Assembly (NCBI RefSeq): GCF_008086115.1
Contig: NZ_VSIY01000004.1
Coordinates: forward strand, 186,001-250,000
Source of the DNA: Maritimibacter fusiformis
GTDB taxonomy: Bacteria > Pseudomonadota > Alphaproteobacteria > Rhodobacterales > Rhodobacteraceae
Direction of reading: 5' to 3'
Length of the DNA: 64,000 bases
Part shown: one piece after another, positions 41,536 to 53,170 of the stretch
Layout of the letters: every line of letters starts with the position of its first letter
Numbering within the stretch: the first letter of the stretch is position 1
The notes under the pieces: generated by a model
Seen by the model: the letters and a program-made list of their open reading frames with translations, nothing else
Told to the model about the DNA's origin: nothing
Databases searched by the model: none
Made by a program: the position numbers and the translations under genes

Positions 41536-41931
41536 ATGAAGACTGTCATTACTTTTGGCACTTTCGATCTGTTTCACGTTGGGCATCTGAATATCCTGAG
41601 GCGCTCGGCCGAGCTGGGCGATCGGCTTGTCGTTGGGGTGTCGACCGACGAGTTGAACTTAGCGAAGAAGGGCCGAGCGCCGGTCTATTGCACGCAGGAA
41701 CGGATGATGATTATCGCCGCCCTAGACTGTGTGGACGAGGTCTTCATTGAGGAAAGCCTGGAAAGAAAGCGTGACTACATACTGCAGTTCAGTGCCGATA
41801 TCCTCGTCATGGGTGATGACTGGCGAGGCCATTTCGACAGCTTCAAGCAGCTATGCGACGTGCATTATCTGCCCCGAACCCAAGGCATTTCCACCACCGA
41901 TGTTGTCGCGCGCATCCGAAAATACGCCTGA
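41536..41931 (+). CDS. Glycerol-3-phosphate / phosphoalcohol cytidylyltransferase (TagD-like)
   Basis: Makes a CDP-activated alcohol, typically CDP-glycerol, from CTP. The 131-aa protein has VITFGTFDLFHVGHLNIL with the HxGH nucleotide motif and RTQGISTT near the end, both diagnostic. Starts at 41527 (GTG overlapping the LicD stop) or 41530 are also possible; ATG 41536 aligns best with the family. The exact alcohol (glycerol, choline, ethanolamine, ribitol) cannot be decided. It is cotranscribed with the LicD-like gene. Confidence 0.82.
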   Translation: MKTVITFGTFDLFHVGHLNILRRSAELGDRLVVGVSTDELNLAKKGRAPVYCTQERMMIIAALDCVDEVFIEESLERKRDYILQFSADILVMGDDWRGHFDSFKQLCDVHYLPRTQGISTTDVVARIRKYA

Positions 41932-42077
41932 GCGGCAAATCATGATGGCCGATCCTCCGCTTGTCACACGCTTTGTTACAGCCCGCGCAGCGACGTGTCC
42001 CCAATGCCTGCCACGCCGCGCGACCGGTCCCGACTCGCGGAAGAATCGTGGTTGCGGGAAGCGCCTCTGACAACGAT

Positions 42078-42106
42078 GTGATCACATATTTCAGACGTGT
42101 GATCAC
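42078..42106. promoter_or_regulatory. Paired GTGATCAC operator upstream of sucC
   Basis: GTGATCAC at 42078-42085 and 42099-42106, each within the longer palindrome TGTGATCACA, centres 21 bp apart as at sdhC. The centres are 132 and 111 bp before the sucC start, so it is a likely GntR activator site. Confidence 0.78.
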
Positions 42107-42213
42107 AAAACCGATCATTTCACGCCGAAAACCCCGTCAGACCCAGATAGCCGTTTATTCCCGCCTGCAAGATGTGCATGGTCCCGGCAACCGAAAGCAG
42201 ATGGGACGAGTTC

Positions 42214-43407
42214 ATGAACATCCATGAATACCAGGCGAAGGCCCTTCTTCGCAGCTACGGCGCCCCGGTCTCCGATGGCCGGGTCGTGACCAAGGCCGAC
42301 GAGGCCAAGACCAAGGCGAGCGAGCTTGACGGCCCGCTCTGGGTGGTCAAGGCGCAGATCCATGCCGGCGGACGCGGCAAGGGCAGCTTCAAGGAGGCCG
42401 AGGCGGGCGAAAAGGGCGGCGTGAGGCTGGCCAAGTCGGTCGAGGAAGCCGCCGAGGAGGCCAGGAAGATGCTGGGCCGCACGCTGGTGACGCACCAGAC
42501 CGGCCCGGCGGGCAAGCAGGTCAACCGCATCTACATCGAGGCCGGTTCGGGCATCGAGCGCGAGCTTTACCTGGCGCTTCTGGTCGACCGCGTGACCAGC
42601 CGGATTTCCTTCGTCTGTTCGACCGAAGGCGGCATGGACATCGAGGAGGTCGCCGCCAAGACGCCCGAGAAGATCCTGTCGTTCTCGGTCGATCCGGCCA
42701 CCGGCTACCAGGGTTTCCACGGCCGCCGCATCGCCTTCAACCTCGGCCTCGAAGGCGCGCAGGTCAAACAGTGCGTGGCGCTGATGGGCACGCTCTACAA
42801 GCTCTTCACCGAAAAAGACATGGAGATGCTCGAGATCAACCCGCTGATCGTCTCGGATGCCGGCGACCTCAAGGTGCTGGACGCCAAGTTCAGCTTCGAC
42901 GGCAACGCGATCTATCGCCACCCCGACATCGCCGAACTGCGCGACACCACCGAGGAAGACCCCAAGGAGCTTGAGGCATCGAAATACGACCTCAACTACA
43001 TCGCGCTTGATGGCGAGATCGGCTGCATGGTGAACGGCGCGGGCCTCGCGATGGCGACGATGGACATCATCAAGCTCTACGGCGCGGAACCGGCCAACTT
43101 CCTCGATGTTGGCGGCGGCGCGACCAAGGAGAAGGTGACCGAAGCCTTCAAGATCATCACCTCGGACCCGCAGGTCAAAGGCATCCTCGTCAACATCTTC
43201 GGCGGCATCATGCGCTGCGACGTGATCGCCGAGGGTGTGATCGCCGCGGTCAAGGAGGTCGGCCTGCAAGTGCCGCTGGTCGTGCGGCTCGAGGGCACCA
43301 ATGTCGAGAAGGGCAAGGAGATCATCGCAAACTCCGGCCTCAACGTGATCGCCGCCGACAACCTGTCGGACGGCGCCGAGAAGATCGTGAAAGCGGTGAA
43401 GGGGTAG
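42214..43407 (+). CDS. sucC: Succinyl-CoA synthetase beta subunit
   Basis: ATP-grasp subunit that forms succinate and ATP/GTP from succinyl-CoA. The 397-aa protein begins [19 protein letters not shown] and has [26 protein letters not shown], and [14 protein letters not shown] with [14 protein letters not shown] 42214 fits the conserved N terminus; a GTG/ATG farther up is rejected. First gene of the suc run. Confidence 0.98.
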   Translation: MNIHEYQAKALLRSYGAPVSDGRVVTKADEAKTKASELDGPLWVVKAQIHAGGRGKGSFKEAEAGEKGGVRLAKSVEEAAEEARKMLGRTLVTHQTGPAGKQVNRIYIEAGSGIERELYLALLVDRVTSRISFVCSTEGGMDIEEVAAKTPEKILSFSVDPATGYQGFHGRRIAFNLGLEGAQVKQCVALMGTLYKLFTEKDMEMLEINPLIVSDAGDLKVLDAKFSFDGNAIYRHPDIAELRDTTEEDPKELEASKYDLNYIALDGEIGCMVNGAGLAMATMDIIKLYGAEPANFLDVGGGATKEKVTEAFKIITSDPQVKGILVNIFGGIMRCDVIAEGVIAAVKEVGLQVPLVVRLEGTNVEKGKEIIANSGLNVIAADNLSDGAEKIVKAVKG

Positions 43408-43411
43408 GACA

Positions 43412-44293
43412 ATGGCCATTCTCGTAGACGAAAACACCAAGGTGATCTGCCAGGGCTTCACCGGCTCGCAGGGCACTTTCCACTCCGAACAGGCGATTGC
43501 CTATGGCACCAAGATGGTCGGCGGCGTGACCCCCGGCAAGGGCGGGCAAAAGCACCTCGACCTGCCCGTGTTCAACTCGGTGCACGAGGCCAAGGCCGTG
43601 ACCGAGGCCAACGCCAGCGTCATCTACGTGCCGCCGCCCTTCGCGGCGGACTCGATCCTTGAGGCGATCGACGCCGAGATGGAATTGATCGTCTGCATCA
43701 CCGAGGGCATTCCGGTGCTCGACATGATGAAGGTGAAGCGCGCGCTGGACGGGTCCAAATCGCGGCTGATCGGCCCGAACTGCCCCGGCGTCATCACGCC
43801 CGACGCCTGCAAGATCGGCATCATGCCCGGCCATATCCACAAGCGCGGGTCGGTCGGCGTCGTGTCGCGCTCCGGCACGCTGACCTATGAGGCGGTCAAG
43901 CAGACCTCCGACATCGGCCTTGGCCAGTCGACCGCCGTGGGCATCGGCGGCGACCCGATCAAGGGCACCGAGCATATCGACGTGCTCGACATGTTCCTCG
44001 ACGATGACGAAACCCATTCGATCATCATGATCGGCGAAATCGGCGGCTCCGCCGAGGAAGAAGCCGCCGCGTTCCTCGCCGAGCAGAAGAAAAAGGGCCG
44101 CTGGAAGCCGGTCGCAGGCTTCATCGCCGGGCGCACCGCCCCTCCGGGCCGGCGCATGGGCCACGCGGGCGCCATCGTCGCCGGCGGCAAGGGCGGCGCC
44201 GAGGACAAGATCGAAGCGATGCGCGCCGCCGGCATCATCGTCGCCGACAGCCCGGCCACGCTGGGCGAGGCGGTGTTGAAGGCGATCGGCTGA
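43412..44293 (+). CDS. sucD: Succinyl-CoA synthetase alpha subunit
   Basis: CoA-binding subunit, 293 aa. It has [40 protein letters not shown] and the phosphorylated His in [16 protein letters not shown]. It follows sucC by 4 bp, and its stop overlaps the next ORF by one base. Confidence 0.98.
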   Translation: MAILVDENTKVICQGFTGSQGTFHSEQAIAYGTKMVGGVTPGKGGQKHLDLPVFNSVHEAKAVTEANASVIYVPPPFAADSILEAIDAEMELIVCITEGIPVLDMMKVKRALDGSKSRLIGPNCPGVITPDACKIGIMPGHIHKRGSVGVVSRSGTLTYEAVKQTSDIGLGQSTAVGIGGDPIKGTEHIDVLDMFLDDDETHSIIMIGEIGGSAEEEAAAFLAEQKKKGRWKPVAGFIAGRTAPPGRRMGHAGAIVAGGKGGAEDKIEAMRAAGIIVADSPATLGEAVLKAIG

Positions 44294-44892
44294 TGGCTCG
44301 GCGCATGGCTCTTTCGGCGACGTTGTGCGGGCTGCTTGCGATGCCCGCCGCGGCACAGGATGCCGCTGGAATCGACATGCTGATGGAGCTGTGCACCCCC
44401 ATCGCGGCGTCCGGCGCGTCTGTGCGCGCCGGATTGCGCGACGCAGGCTGGGCCGAGTTGGCCAAGCCCGATGCAGGCGCCGCCGTGGCCAATCTTGTGG
44501 CCTCGCAGATGTGGCATATGGAATCCGGGGCCTCGACCGAACAGCAACTTGCCCTGACCAAGGACTACACCGATGCCTTCTATGCCTCGCTCGGCAACGA
44601 CATGCTCGGGCCGATCTATGCCCTGGGCGACGAGGTTGCGATGGTCCTTGCCGACGGGGGCAACCTGTCGTGCATCTGGGCCGGACCCGACAGCGATGCC
44701 CTCGCGGCCCGTATCGCGGCCGTTGGCGGGTTTCCTGCCGCGGACGGCACCGTGACGGGTGCAAAGACGCAGATCGTCGAGGTCGCGGGCACGGATTACC
44801 GGCGGATCGAGACCTATGCTTTCATCGAGGCGTCCGACCGCGCCGGCCCCTTGCCCTTCGCCGCCCGGCTGGACCGCTCGCCGGCCCAGTGA
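44293..44892 (+). CDS. Small exported protein in the suc operon, function unknown
   Basis: A 199-aa protein with a signal sequence (LSATLCGLLAMPAAA) and a mature, mostly helical domain with two Cys (MELCTPIA and LSCIWAGP). I do not recognise a family. It starts one base inside the sucD stop, so it is translationally coupled to the TCA genes. The codon use is typical of the window. It may be a periplasmic protein carried along with sucCD. Confidence 0.68.
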   Translation: MARRMALSATLCGLLAMPAAAQDAAGIDMLMELCTPIAASGASVRAGLRDAGWAELAKPDAGAAVANLVASQMWHMESGASTEQQLALTKDYTDAFYASLGNDMLGPIYALGDEVAMVLADGGNLSCIWAGPDSDALAARIAAVGGFPAADGTVTGAKTQIVEVAGTDYRRIETYAFIEASDRAGPLPFAARLDRSPAQ

Positions 44893-45046
44893 CCCGCCGC
44901 ATTGCCCCACGGAGGTTTTGCCATGACCGACCACATCCCCACCCGCAACTCGCCCGCCGCGCCGGGCGCCGACGGGACCTAGACCCGTGTTCGGGCGGCG
45001 GCATCTTTCGGGTCGGCGCCGTTTCCCCGGTTGGCGGGAGGACCGC

Positions 45047-45334
45047 ATGACTCTTGTCAGCGTCGCCCGGGATTTCATCCATCCGCGGGCCGCCGGTCCT
45101 GCCGGTGCGGCGCGGCAATTGGGGCTGGATACACGCCGCACCCGCCCGCATATGACCATGAAGACCCGCGCCTCGGACCCGGACAGCCGGCGGGTGCCGC
45201 GCGCGGACCGAAACGACGAGATCACTGAGATCGTGCACCAGCGCCTTGCGTGGGCGTTCGGGCACGCAGGTTATTCCCCGGAGGTGCCGGACGATCGCCG
45301 GCAACCGCCGCAACAGCCGAGGTTGGAGACATGA
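45047..45334 (+). CDS. Possible small gene coupled to sucA
   Basis: A 95-aa Arg/Pro-rich reading frame with a strong GGAGGA before its ATG, G/C-biased third codon positions and a stop that overlaps the sucA start (ATGA). These features argue for translation. I recognise no domain. It could be a leader peptide that couples sucA translation to upstream reading, or a non-conserved ORF. Confidence 0.45.
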   Translation: MTLVSVARDFIHPRAAGPAGAARQLGLDTRRTRPHMTMKTRASDPDSRRVPRADRNDEITEIVHQRLAWAFGHAGYSPEVPDDRRQPPQQPRLET

Positions 45335-48303
45335 CGGACCAATCCCCCAACGACCAGTTCAAGGCCAGCTCGTTCATGCAGGGCCACAACGCGGCCTATC
45401 TGGAACAGCTCCAGGCGCGCTACGCCGATGACCCGGATGCGGTCGATGCCTCGTGGCAGGCGTTCTTCCGCGCGCTGGGCGATGCCGACCAGGACGCCCG
45501 CGCCGAGGCCAGCGGGCCAAGCTGGGCGCGCGCCGACTGGCCGCCGGTTCCCGGTGGCGATCTTGTTCATGCCCTGGACGGGCAATGGCCGGACGAGGCC
45601 AAGCCCGAGAAGGTGGCCGAAAAGATCCGCGCCAAGGCCGAGGAGGTTGGCGTCAAGGTGTCCGACGGCGAGATCCGACGTGCCGTGCTCGACTCGGTGC
45701 GCGCGCTGATGCTGATCCGGGCCTATCGTATCCGTGGCCACCTGGCCGCCGACCTCGACCCGCTGAACATGCGCGACGAGACCAACCACCCCGAGCTGGA
45801 GCCGGCCTCCTACGGCTTCAAGGAGGCCGACATGGACCGGCCGATCTTTCTCGATCAGGTGCTGGGGATGGAAACGGCGACCATGCGCCAGATCGTCGAT
45901 CTGGTCCGGCGCACCTATTGCGGCACCTTCGCGCTGCAATACATGCATATTTCCGACCCGGAACAGGCCGGCTGGCTGAAAGAACGGATCGAGGGGCTTG
46001 GCAAGGAAATCCACTTCACCCGCAAGGGCCGCCGGGCGATCCTGAACAAGCTGGTCGAGGCCGAGGGCTTCGAGAAATTCCTGCACGTCAAATACATGGG
46101 CACCAAGCGGTTCGGCCTCGATGGCGGCGAGGCGCTGGTGCCGGCGATGGAGCAGATCATCAAGCGTGGTGGCCAGTTGGGCCTCAAGGAGATCGTCATC
46201 GGCATGCCGCACCGCGGCCGCCTGTCGGTGCTCGCCAACGTGATGAACAAGCCCTACCGCGCGATCTTCAACGAGTTCCAGGGCGGCAGCTTCAAGCCCG
46301 AGGATGTCGATGGTTCCGGTGACGTGAAATACCACCTCGGCGCGTCGGAGGATCGCGAGTTCGACGGCAACAACGTCCACCTGTCGCTGACCGCCAACCC
46401 CTCGCACCTCGAGGCGGTGAACCCGGTGGTGCTGGGCAAGGTGCGCGCCAAGCAGGCGCAGTTGAACGACACCACGCGCACCCGGGTGCTGCCGATCCTG
46501 CTGCATGGCGACGCCGCCTTTGCCGGGCAGGGCGTGGTGGCCGAGGGGTTCGGGCTGTCGGGCCTTGTCGGGCACCGCACCGGCGGCACCATCCATATCG
46601 TGGTGAACAACCAGATCGGCTTTACCACCGCGCCCAGCTTCTCGCGCTCGTCGCCCTATCCGACCGACATCGCGCTGATGGTCGAGGCGCCGATCTTCCA
46701 CGTCAACGGCGACGATCCCGAAGCCGTGGTGCACGCCGCCCGCGTGGCGATCGAGTTCCGGCAGAAGTTCCACAAGGACGTGGTGATCGACATCTTCTGC
46801 TATCGGCGCTTCGGTCACAACGAGGGGGATGAACCGATGTTCACCAACCCCCTGATGTACAAGAACATCAAGACCCACAAGACGACGCTGCAACTCTACA
46901 CCGAACGGCTGATCCGCGACGGGCTGATGCCCGAGGGCGAGATCGAGGACATGAAGACCGCGTTCCAGGCGCATCTGAACGAGGAATTCGAGGCCTCCAA
47001 CGACTACAAGCCGAACAAGGCCGACTGGCTGGATGGCCGCTGGTCGCATCTGAACCGCCAGGGCGAGGAATACCAGCGCGGCCAGACCGCCATTCCCGAG
47101 GCGACCTTCGACGAGATCGGCGAGGCGCTGACGCGGGTGCCCGAAGGGTTCGACCTGCACAAGACGGTGGGCCGCCTGCTCGAGGCCAAGACACAGATGT
47201 TCGAGAGCGGCACGGGCTTTGACTGGGCCACCGCCGAGGCGCTGGCCTTCGGCTCGCTCCTGCTCGAAGGCTACCCGGTGCGTCTGTCGGGGCAGGACTC
47301 GACCCGCGGCACCTTCTCGCAGCGCCATTCCGCCTTCATCGACCAGACCACCGAGGACCGCCACTATCCCCTCAACCACATCCGCGAGGGGCAGGCGCAT
47401 TACGAGGTCATCGACTCGATGCTGTCGGAATACGCGGTGCTGGGCTTCGAATACGGCTATTCGCTGGCCGAGCCGAACGCGCTGACGCTGTGGGAGGCGC
47501 AGTTCGGCGATTTCGCCAACGGCGCGCAGATCATGTTCGACCAGTTCATCTCGTCGGGCGAATCCAAATGGCTGCGCATGTCGGGGCTGGTCTGCCTGTT
47601 GCCGCATGGCTACGAAGGGCAAGGGCCGGAACACTCCTCGGCGCGGCTGGAACGTTTCCTGCAGATGTGCGGCGCCGACAACTGGATCGTCGCCAACTGC
47701 ACGACCCCGGCCAACTATTTCCACATCCTGCGCCGGCAGTTGCACCGCACCTACCGCAAGCCGCTGATCCTGATGACGCCGAAATCCTTGCTGCGCCACA
47801 AGCTCGCGGTGTCCGATACCAAGGATTTCGTCGAAGGTTCGTCCTTCCACCGCGTGCTCTGGGACGATGCCGACCGTGACAACGGCACCGGGCGGTCGGA
47901 CGCGAAACTGGTTCCCGACGACAAGATCAGGCGCGTCGTGCTGTGCTCCGGCAAGGTCTATTACGACCTTCTGGCCGCGCGCGATGAACAGGGGCTGGAG
48001 GACATCTATATCCTCCGGGTCGAGCAGTTCTATCCCTTCCCGGCGCTGTCGCTGGTCAAGGAGCTGGAACGCTTTGCCAATGCCGACGTTGTCTGGTGCC
48101 AGGAAGAACCCAAGAACCAGGGCGGCTGGACCTTCATGGAGCCGAATATCGAATGGGTCCTGGGCCGTATTCGCGATGACGGATCGCGCCCGATCTATGT
48201 CGGGCGTCCGGCTTCGGCCTCGCCCGCGACGGGCCTTGCAAGCCAGCACAAAGCACAACAAGAAGCGCTCGTGAACGAAGCGCTGACGATTGAAGGAAAT
48301 TGA
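45331..48303 (+). CDS. sucA: 2-oxoglutarate dehydrogenase E1 component
   Basis: Thiamine-diphosphate-dependent decarboxylase of the 2-oxoglutarate dehydrogenase complex, 990 aa. Features include the N-terminal [51 protein letters not shown] for cofactor binding and [20 protein letters not shown] near the C terminus. The ATG at 45331 has GGAG upstream; longer in-frame readings overlap the small ORF. Confidence 0.98.
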   Translation: MTDQSPNDQFKASSFMQGHNAAYLEQLQARYADDPDAVDASWQAFFRALGDADQDARAEASGPSWARADWPPVPGGDLVHALDGQWPDEAKPEKVAEKIRAKAEEVGVKVSDGEIRRAVLDSVRALMLIRAYRIRGHLAADLDPLNMRDETNHPELEPASYGFKEADMDRPIFLDQVLGMETATMRQIVDLVRRTYCGTFALQYMHISDPEQAGWLKERIEGLGKEIHFTRKGRRAILNKLVEAEGFEKFLHVKYMGTKRFGLDGGEALVPAMEQIIKRGGQLGLKEIVIGMPHRGRLSVLANVMNKPYRAIFNEFQGGSFKPEDVDGSGDVKYHLGASEDREFDGNNVHLSLTANPSHLEAVNPVVLGKVRAKQAQLNDTTRTRVLPILLHGDAAFAGQGVVAEGFGLSGLVGHRTGGTIHIVVNNQIGFTTAPSFSRSSPYPTDIALMVEAPIFHVNGDDPEAVVHAARVAIEFRQKFHKDVVIDIFCYRRFGHNEGDEPMFTNPLMYKNIKTHKTTLQLYTERLIRDGLMPEGEIEDMKTAFQAHLNEEFEASNDYKPNKADWLDGRWSHLNRQGEEYQRGQTAIPEATFDEIGEALTRVPEGFDLHKTVGRLLEAKTQMFESGTGFDWATAEALAFGSLLLEGYPVRLSGQDSTRGTFSQRHSAFIDQTTEDRHYPLNHIREGQAHYEVIDSMLSEYAVLGFEYGYSLAEPNALTLWEAQFGDFANGAQIMFDQFISSGESKWLRMSGLVCLLPHGYEGQGPEHSSARLERFLQMCGADNWIVANCTTPANYFHILRRQLHRTYRKPLILMTPKSLLRHKLAVSDTKDFVEGSSFHRVLWDDADRDNGTGRSDAKLVPDDKIRRVVLCSGKVYYDLLAARDEQGLEDIYILRVEQFYPFPALSLVKELERFANADVVWCQEEPKNQGGWTFMEPNIEWVLGRIRDDGSRPIYVGRPASASPATGLASQHKAQQEALVNEALTIEGN

Positions 48304-48305
48304 CC

Positions 48306-49844
48306 ATGAGCATCGAAGTTCGGGTTCCGACCCTGGGCGAAAGCGTGACCGAGGCGACCGTCGCGACCTGGTTCAAGAAACCCGGCGACAAGGTCGCCGC
48401 CGATGAAATGCTCTGCGAACTCGAGACCGACAAGGTGACGGTCGAGGTTCCGGCGCCCGCTGCCGGCGTGCTGGGCGATATCGTCGCCGCCGAGGGCGAA
48501 ACCGTCGGCGTCGACGCGCTGCTGGCGACGATTTCCGAGGGTGATGGCGCGGGCGATGCCCCGGCGCCGAAGGCGGAGGCCAAGGCCAAGGCGCCGGCAG
48601 ACGATGCCCCCGAGGCTGATGCGGATCAGCAGGACGAGCCCGCCGAGGATATCGACGTGATGGTGCCCGCGCTGGGCGAGAGCGTGACCGAAGCGACCGT
48701 TTCCTCGTGGTTCAAGAAGCCCGGCGACAAGGTCGCGGCGGACGAGATGCTGTGCGAACTCGAAACCGACAAGGTTTCGGTCGAAGTGCCGTCTCCGGCG
48801 GCCGGTGTGCTGTCAAAAGTGCTGGCGGACGAAGGCGAGACCGTCGCGGCCGGCGGCAAGCTGGCGGTGATTTCGGGGTCGGGCGGGGCCGTGGCCAAAC
48901 CGAAGGACGCTGGCGACAAACCCGCCGCCGCGCCCTCCGGCAAGGATGTCGAGGACGCGCCCTCCGCCAAGAAGGCCATGGCCGAGGCCGGGCTGTCGCG
49001 CGATCAGGTCGAAGGCACCGGGCGTGACGGGCGGATCATGAAGGAAGACGTGCAAAAGGCCGTCGCCGCCGCCAGCACCGCCGCCCCCCAGCCGAAGGCC
49101 GAGACCAGCGCGGCGCCGCGCCAGGCGGTTCCCGCCGAGGACGAGGCCCGCGAGGAACGGGTGAAGATGACGCGCCTGCGCCAGACCATCGCGCGCCGGC
49201 TGAAGGATGCCCAGAACACCGCCGCGATGCTGACCACCTACAACGAGGCGGACATGTCCGAGGTGATGACGATCCGCGATCTCTACAAGGACCAGTTCCT
49301 CAAGAAGCACGGCGTCAAGATGGGCTTCATGTCGTTCTTCGTGAAAGCCTGCGTCCACGCGCTGCACGAGGTGCCCGAGGTCAACGCCGAGATCGACGGG
49401 ACCGACGTGGTCTACAAGAACTACGTGCACATGGGCGTCGCCGTCGGCACGCCCTCGGGCCTTGTCGTGCCGGTGGTGCGCGATGCCGACTCGATGAGCT
49501 TCCACGCCATCGAGCAGAAGATCGCCGAACTCGGGGTCAAGGCCCGCGACGGCAAGCTGTCGATGGCCGAGATGCAGGGCGGCAGCTTCACCATCTCGAA
49601 TGGCGGCGTCTACGGCTCGCTGATGTCCTCGCCGATCCTGAACCCGCCGCAGTCGGGCATCCTCGGGATGCACAAGATCCAGGAGCGCCCGGTGGTGGTG
49701 AACGGCGAGATCGTGATCCGCCCGATGATGTATCTGGCACTGAGCTACGACCACCGCGTCGTCGACGGCAAGGGCGCGGTCACCTTCCTCGTGCGGGTGA
49801 AAGAGGCGTTGGAAGATCCGCGGCGGTTGCTGATGGATTTGTAA
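48306..49844 (+). CDS. sucB: 2-oxoglutarate dehydrogenase E2 (dihydrolipoyl succinyltransferase), two lipoyl domains
   Basis: Transfers succinyl groups to CoA. The 512-aa chain has two lipoyl domains with modified lysines at Lys43 and Lys156 (both ETDKV), Ala/Pro/Glu-rich linkers, a peripheral-subunit-binding domain ([20 protein letters not shown]) and a catalytic core with the active-site motif [13 protein letters not shown]. Classical SucB has one lipoyl domain, so this is the longer form. The ATG at 48306 is preferred over a TTG two codons upstream. It is separated from sucA by 2 bp. Confidence 0.97.
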   Translation: MSIEVRVPTLGESVTEATVATWFKKPGDKVAADEMLCELETDKVTVEVPAPAAGVLGDIVAAEGETVGVDALLATISEGDGAGDAPAPKAEAKAKAPADDAPEADADQQDEPAEDIDVMVPALGESVTEATVSSWFKKPGDKVAADEMLCELETDKVSVEVPSPAAGVLSKVLADEGETVAAGGKLAVISGSGGAVAKPKDAGDKPAAAPSGKDVEDAPSAKKAMAEAGLSRDQVEGTGRDGRIMKEDVQKAVAAASTAAPQPKAETSAAPRQAVPAEDEAREERVKMTRLRQTIARRLKDAQNTAAMLTTYNEADMSEVMTIRDLYKDQFLKKHGVKMGFMSFFVKACVHALHEVPEVNAEIDGTDVVYKNYVHMGVAVGTPSGLVVPVVRDADSMSFHAIEQKIAELGVKARDGKLSMAEMQGGSFTISNGGVYGSLMSSPILNPPQSGILGMHKIQERPVVVNGEIVIRPMMYLALSYDHRVVDGKGAVTFLVRVKEALEDPRRLLMDL

Positions 49845-49989
49845 GGGGGCGGGGTATTTGCCCCACCCGGAAATCACGAGGGACGCGGGGCGCGCCCACG
49901 CCTGCCGCAGGGCGGGGCCGCCCCTCCCTCCGCGATGCGGCGGCCTCGGGCCATCGGGAAAAAATCAATAAACTACAAGGGATAGACCC

Positions 49990-50490
49990 ATGACGATTGC
50001 GAAAGCTGTTTCTTTCACCGCCCTTCTTGCGCTTGCCGCCTGTGCCGGGGCCGAGATCAACCAGCCGCCGGTGCAATACACCGCAACCAAGCCGCTGAAC
50101 GAGATCAGCACCACCACCTTCACCACCCGCACCTTCACCCGGGTCGACGGCAAGCGGGCCGAGGTTTCGGGCGTGTCCTGCACATTCCAGGGCGACGGCT
50201 TCAAGTCGTCCTTCACCACGCCCGCAGTGGTGATCGCGCCCAACATGCACATGCGCACGCCGGCGGCGTCGGTGACCTGCAACTACAACGGTCAGAGCAA
50301 GACCCGCGTGCTGATGCCGTTCAACCAGACGCTGGCCGAGATCAACTCGGGCGCGATGTCGATCGGCGCGGGGGCGGGGATCGTCGGCGTTCTGGTCGGC
50401 GGCGCGGTCGCCGCGGCGCAGGCGTCCGGCCGCGACGCATCGCAGGATGTCTACGCCTATCCGGATGCGGTGATCGAGTTTCCCGGCTAG
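49990..50490 (+). CDS. Small predicted lipoprotein between sucB and lpd
   Basis: A 166-aa protein with signal TALLALAAC and a lipobox LAAC, so probably an anchored periplasmic protein. The mature part has two Cys (VSCTFQGD and VTCNYNGQ) and a Gly/Ala-rich hydrophobic segment (GIVGVLVGGAVAAAQA) that could be an outer-membrane-associated helix of the glycine-zipper kind. Function unknown. The 145-bp gap before it is very G/C rich with inverted segments. Confidence 0.7.
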   Translation: MTIAKAVSFTALLALAACAGAEINQPPVQYTATKPLNEISTTTFTTRTFTRVDGKRAEVSGVSCTFQGDGFKSSFTTPAVVIAPNMHMRTPAASVTCNYNGQSKTRVLMPFNQTLAEINSGAMSIGAGAGIVGVLVGGAVAAAQASGRDASQDVYAYPDAVIEFPG

Positions 50491-50591
50491 AGTTATGCCA
50501 GAATGGACGCGATGACAGAGCAAGACGGGACGACACGGCAGCGCGCGCAAGGCCGAGCGGCGGCCGGGTCGTGCCGGTCGGGGGCGGGCCG

Positions 50592-51008
50592 ATGCCGATG
50601 ACCCCCGAGCTTACCGTCCTCGCCCTCGCGGGCCTTCTGCAAGGCGTCCAGTTCACGCTCATGAGCGTCGCTGCCAACCTCGATGTCGGCCCGGCCAAGA
50701 CCACCTCGCCGCGCGATCTCGACCGGATGGGCAGGCCGCTGGCCGATCAGTTGTCGCGCGGCCCCGCGCGGCTCTACCGCGCCTTCAACAATCACTTCGA
50801 GGGGCTGATCCTGTTCACGGTCGCGGTGGTGGTCGTGACGCTCTCGGGCCAGTCCACCCCCTTTACCGCCGCCTGTGCCTGGGTCTATCTCGGGGTGCGG
50901 GTGGTCTATGTCCCGGCCTATTATTTCGGCTGGTCGCCGTGGCGGTCGCTGATCTGGATGGTCGGGTTCGCCGCGACCATGTTGATGATCTTGGCGGCGC
51001 TGCTATGA
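50592..51008 (+). CDS. MAPEG-family membrane protein
   Basis: A 138-aa protein with four helices and the MAPEG pattern ARLYRAFNNHFEGLILFTV, VYLGVRVVYVPAYYFG. Human MAPEG proteins conjugate glutathione or make eicosanoids; bacterial ones have no settled role. Start ATG 50592 or 50598. It lies between the lipoprotein and lpd genes on the same strand. Confidence 0.83.
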   Translation: MPMTPELTVLALAGLLQGVQFTLMSVAANLDVGPAKTTSPRDLDRMGRPLADQLSRGPARLYRAFNNHFEGLILFTVAVVVVTLSGQSTPFTAACAWVYLGVRVVYVPAYYFGWSPWRSLIWMVGFAATMLMILAALL

Positions 51009-51083
51009 GGCGTGGCGGCGAGAATTTCAAAGGCGCGGGGCATCGTCCGCGCGCACCCCGTTTAACGGCCCAAGGAGGCGGCA

Positions 51084-52469
<1,386 letters not shown>

Positions 52470-52473
52470 GGGG

Positions 52474-53139
52474 CTACAGCCCCACCAGCATCCGCAACCC
52501 CTGGGTGACATCGGCGCGCACCGCAAGGCGCAGCGCCGGTTCATCGCCCGCCGCCAGCGCGGCCAGGATCATCCGGTGATGGCGGTGCATGTCCGTGCGT
52601 TCACGCGACATGTAAAGCGCGCGCATGGTCGGGCCGAGTTGCAGCCACACGGTTTCCGCCAGTGCCAGCATCGCGGGGGCCTGGGCGCGCAGATACAGCG
52701 TGCGGTGAAACTCGAGGTTCGAGCGGATGTAGCCGACCACCTCGTGCTTGGCGACCTGCTCGGCCACCCGCGCGTTGATGCTGCGCAGCCGCTCGATCAG
52801 CGCCAGGTGCGCACGCGGCAGGGCGCGTGCCGCCAATTCGGGCTCCAACAACGCGCGCAGGGCGGCCAGTTCCTCGATCCGCTCGGGGCCAAGGTCCGGT
52901 GTGGTGACGCGGCCCGAGCTTGACAGCGTCAGCGCCCCCTCGGCGGCCAGCCGGCGCACCGCCTCGCGCGCCGGGGTCATCGAGACGTCGAACTCCCGCC
53001 CGATGCCGCGCAGGGTCAGCGCGACGCCCGGCTCGATCTCGCCGAACATGATCCGGCTGCGCAGCGCGCGATAGACGCGTTCATGCGCGGACAATCCGGC
53101 ATCGCCGGTGGGCAGTTGCGGATTCTGCGGCGTCAACAT
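52474..53139 (-). CDS. GntR-family regulator (FCD/FadR subfamily), likely TCA-cycle regulator
   Basis: A 221-aa regulator with an N-terminal winged HTH (RVYRALRSRIMFGEIEPG and DVSMTPAREAVRRLAAEGAL, residues about 20-75) and a C-terminal FCD ligand domain whose metal-type residues are in LEFHRTLY and HRHHRMILAA. A single GTGATCAC lies 10 bp before the start, and pairs precede sdhC and sucC, suggesting autoregulation plus TCA control. In Rhodobacter sphaeroides a GntR protein, AkgR, is reported to activate TCA genes; this is plausibly its equivalent, but orthology is unproven. It is convergent with lpd (4 bp apart). Confidence 0.85.
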   Translation of the reverse strand: MLTPQNPQLPTGDAGLSAHERVYRALRSRIMFGEIEPGVALTLRGIGREFDVSMTPAREAVRRLAAEGALTLSSSGRVTTPDLGPERIEELAALRALLEPELAARALPRAHLALIERLRSINARVAEQVAKHEVVGYIRSNLEFHRTLYLRAQAPAMLALAETVWLQLGPTMRALYMSRERTDMHRHHRMILAALAAGDEPALRLAVRADVTQGLRMLVGL

Positions 53140-53148
53140 GCGGCAAAT

Positions 53149-53156
53149 GTGATCAC
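53149..53156. promoter_or_regulatory. Single GTGATCAC site before the gntR gene
   Basis: Within TGTGATCACA (53148-53157), centred 13 bp before the gntR start. It overlaps the expected initiation region, which suits autorepression. Confidence 0.7.
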
Positions 53157-53170
53157 AAAATCCGCCCGCG

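Noticed and set aside
45271-48261. Long open frame (996 codons) on the strand opposite sucA
   Set aside because: It mirrors sucA codon bias in a G/C-rich genome; its product shows no domain, and sucA is certain.
49845-49989. G/C-rich inverted segments before the lipoprotein gene
   Set aside because: Arms are short and imperfect and no T-run follows; not called as a terminator.
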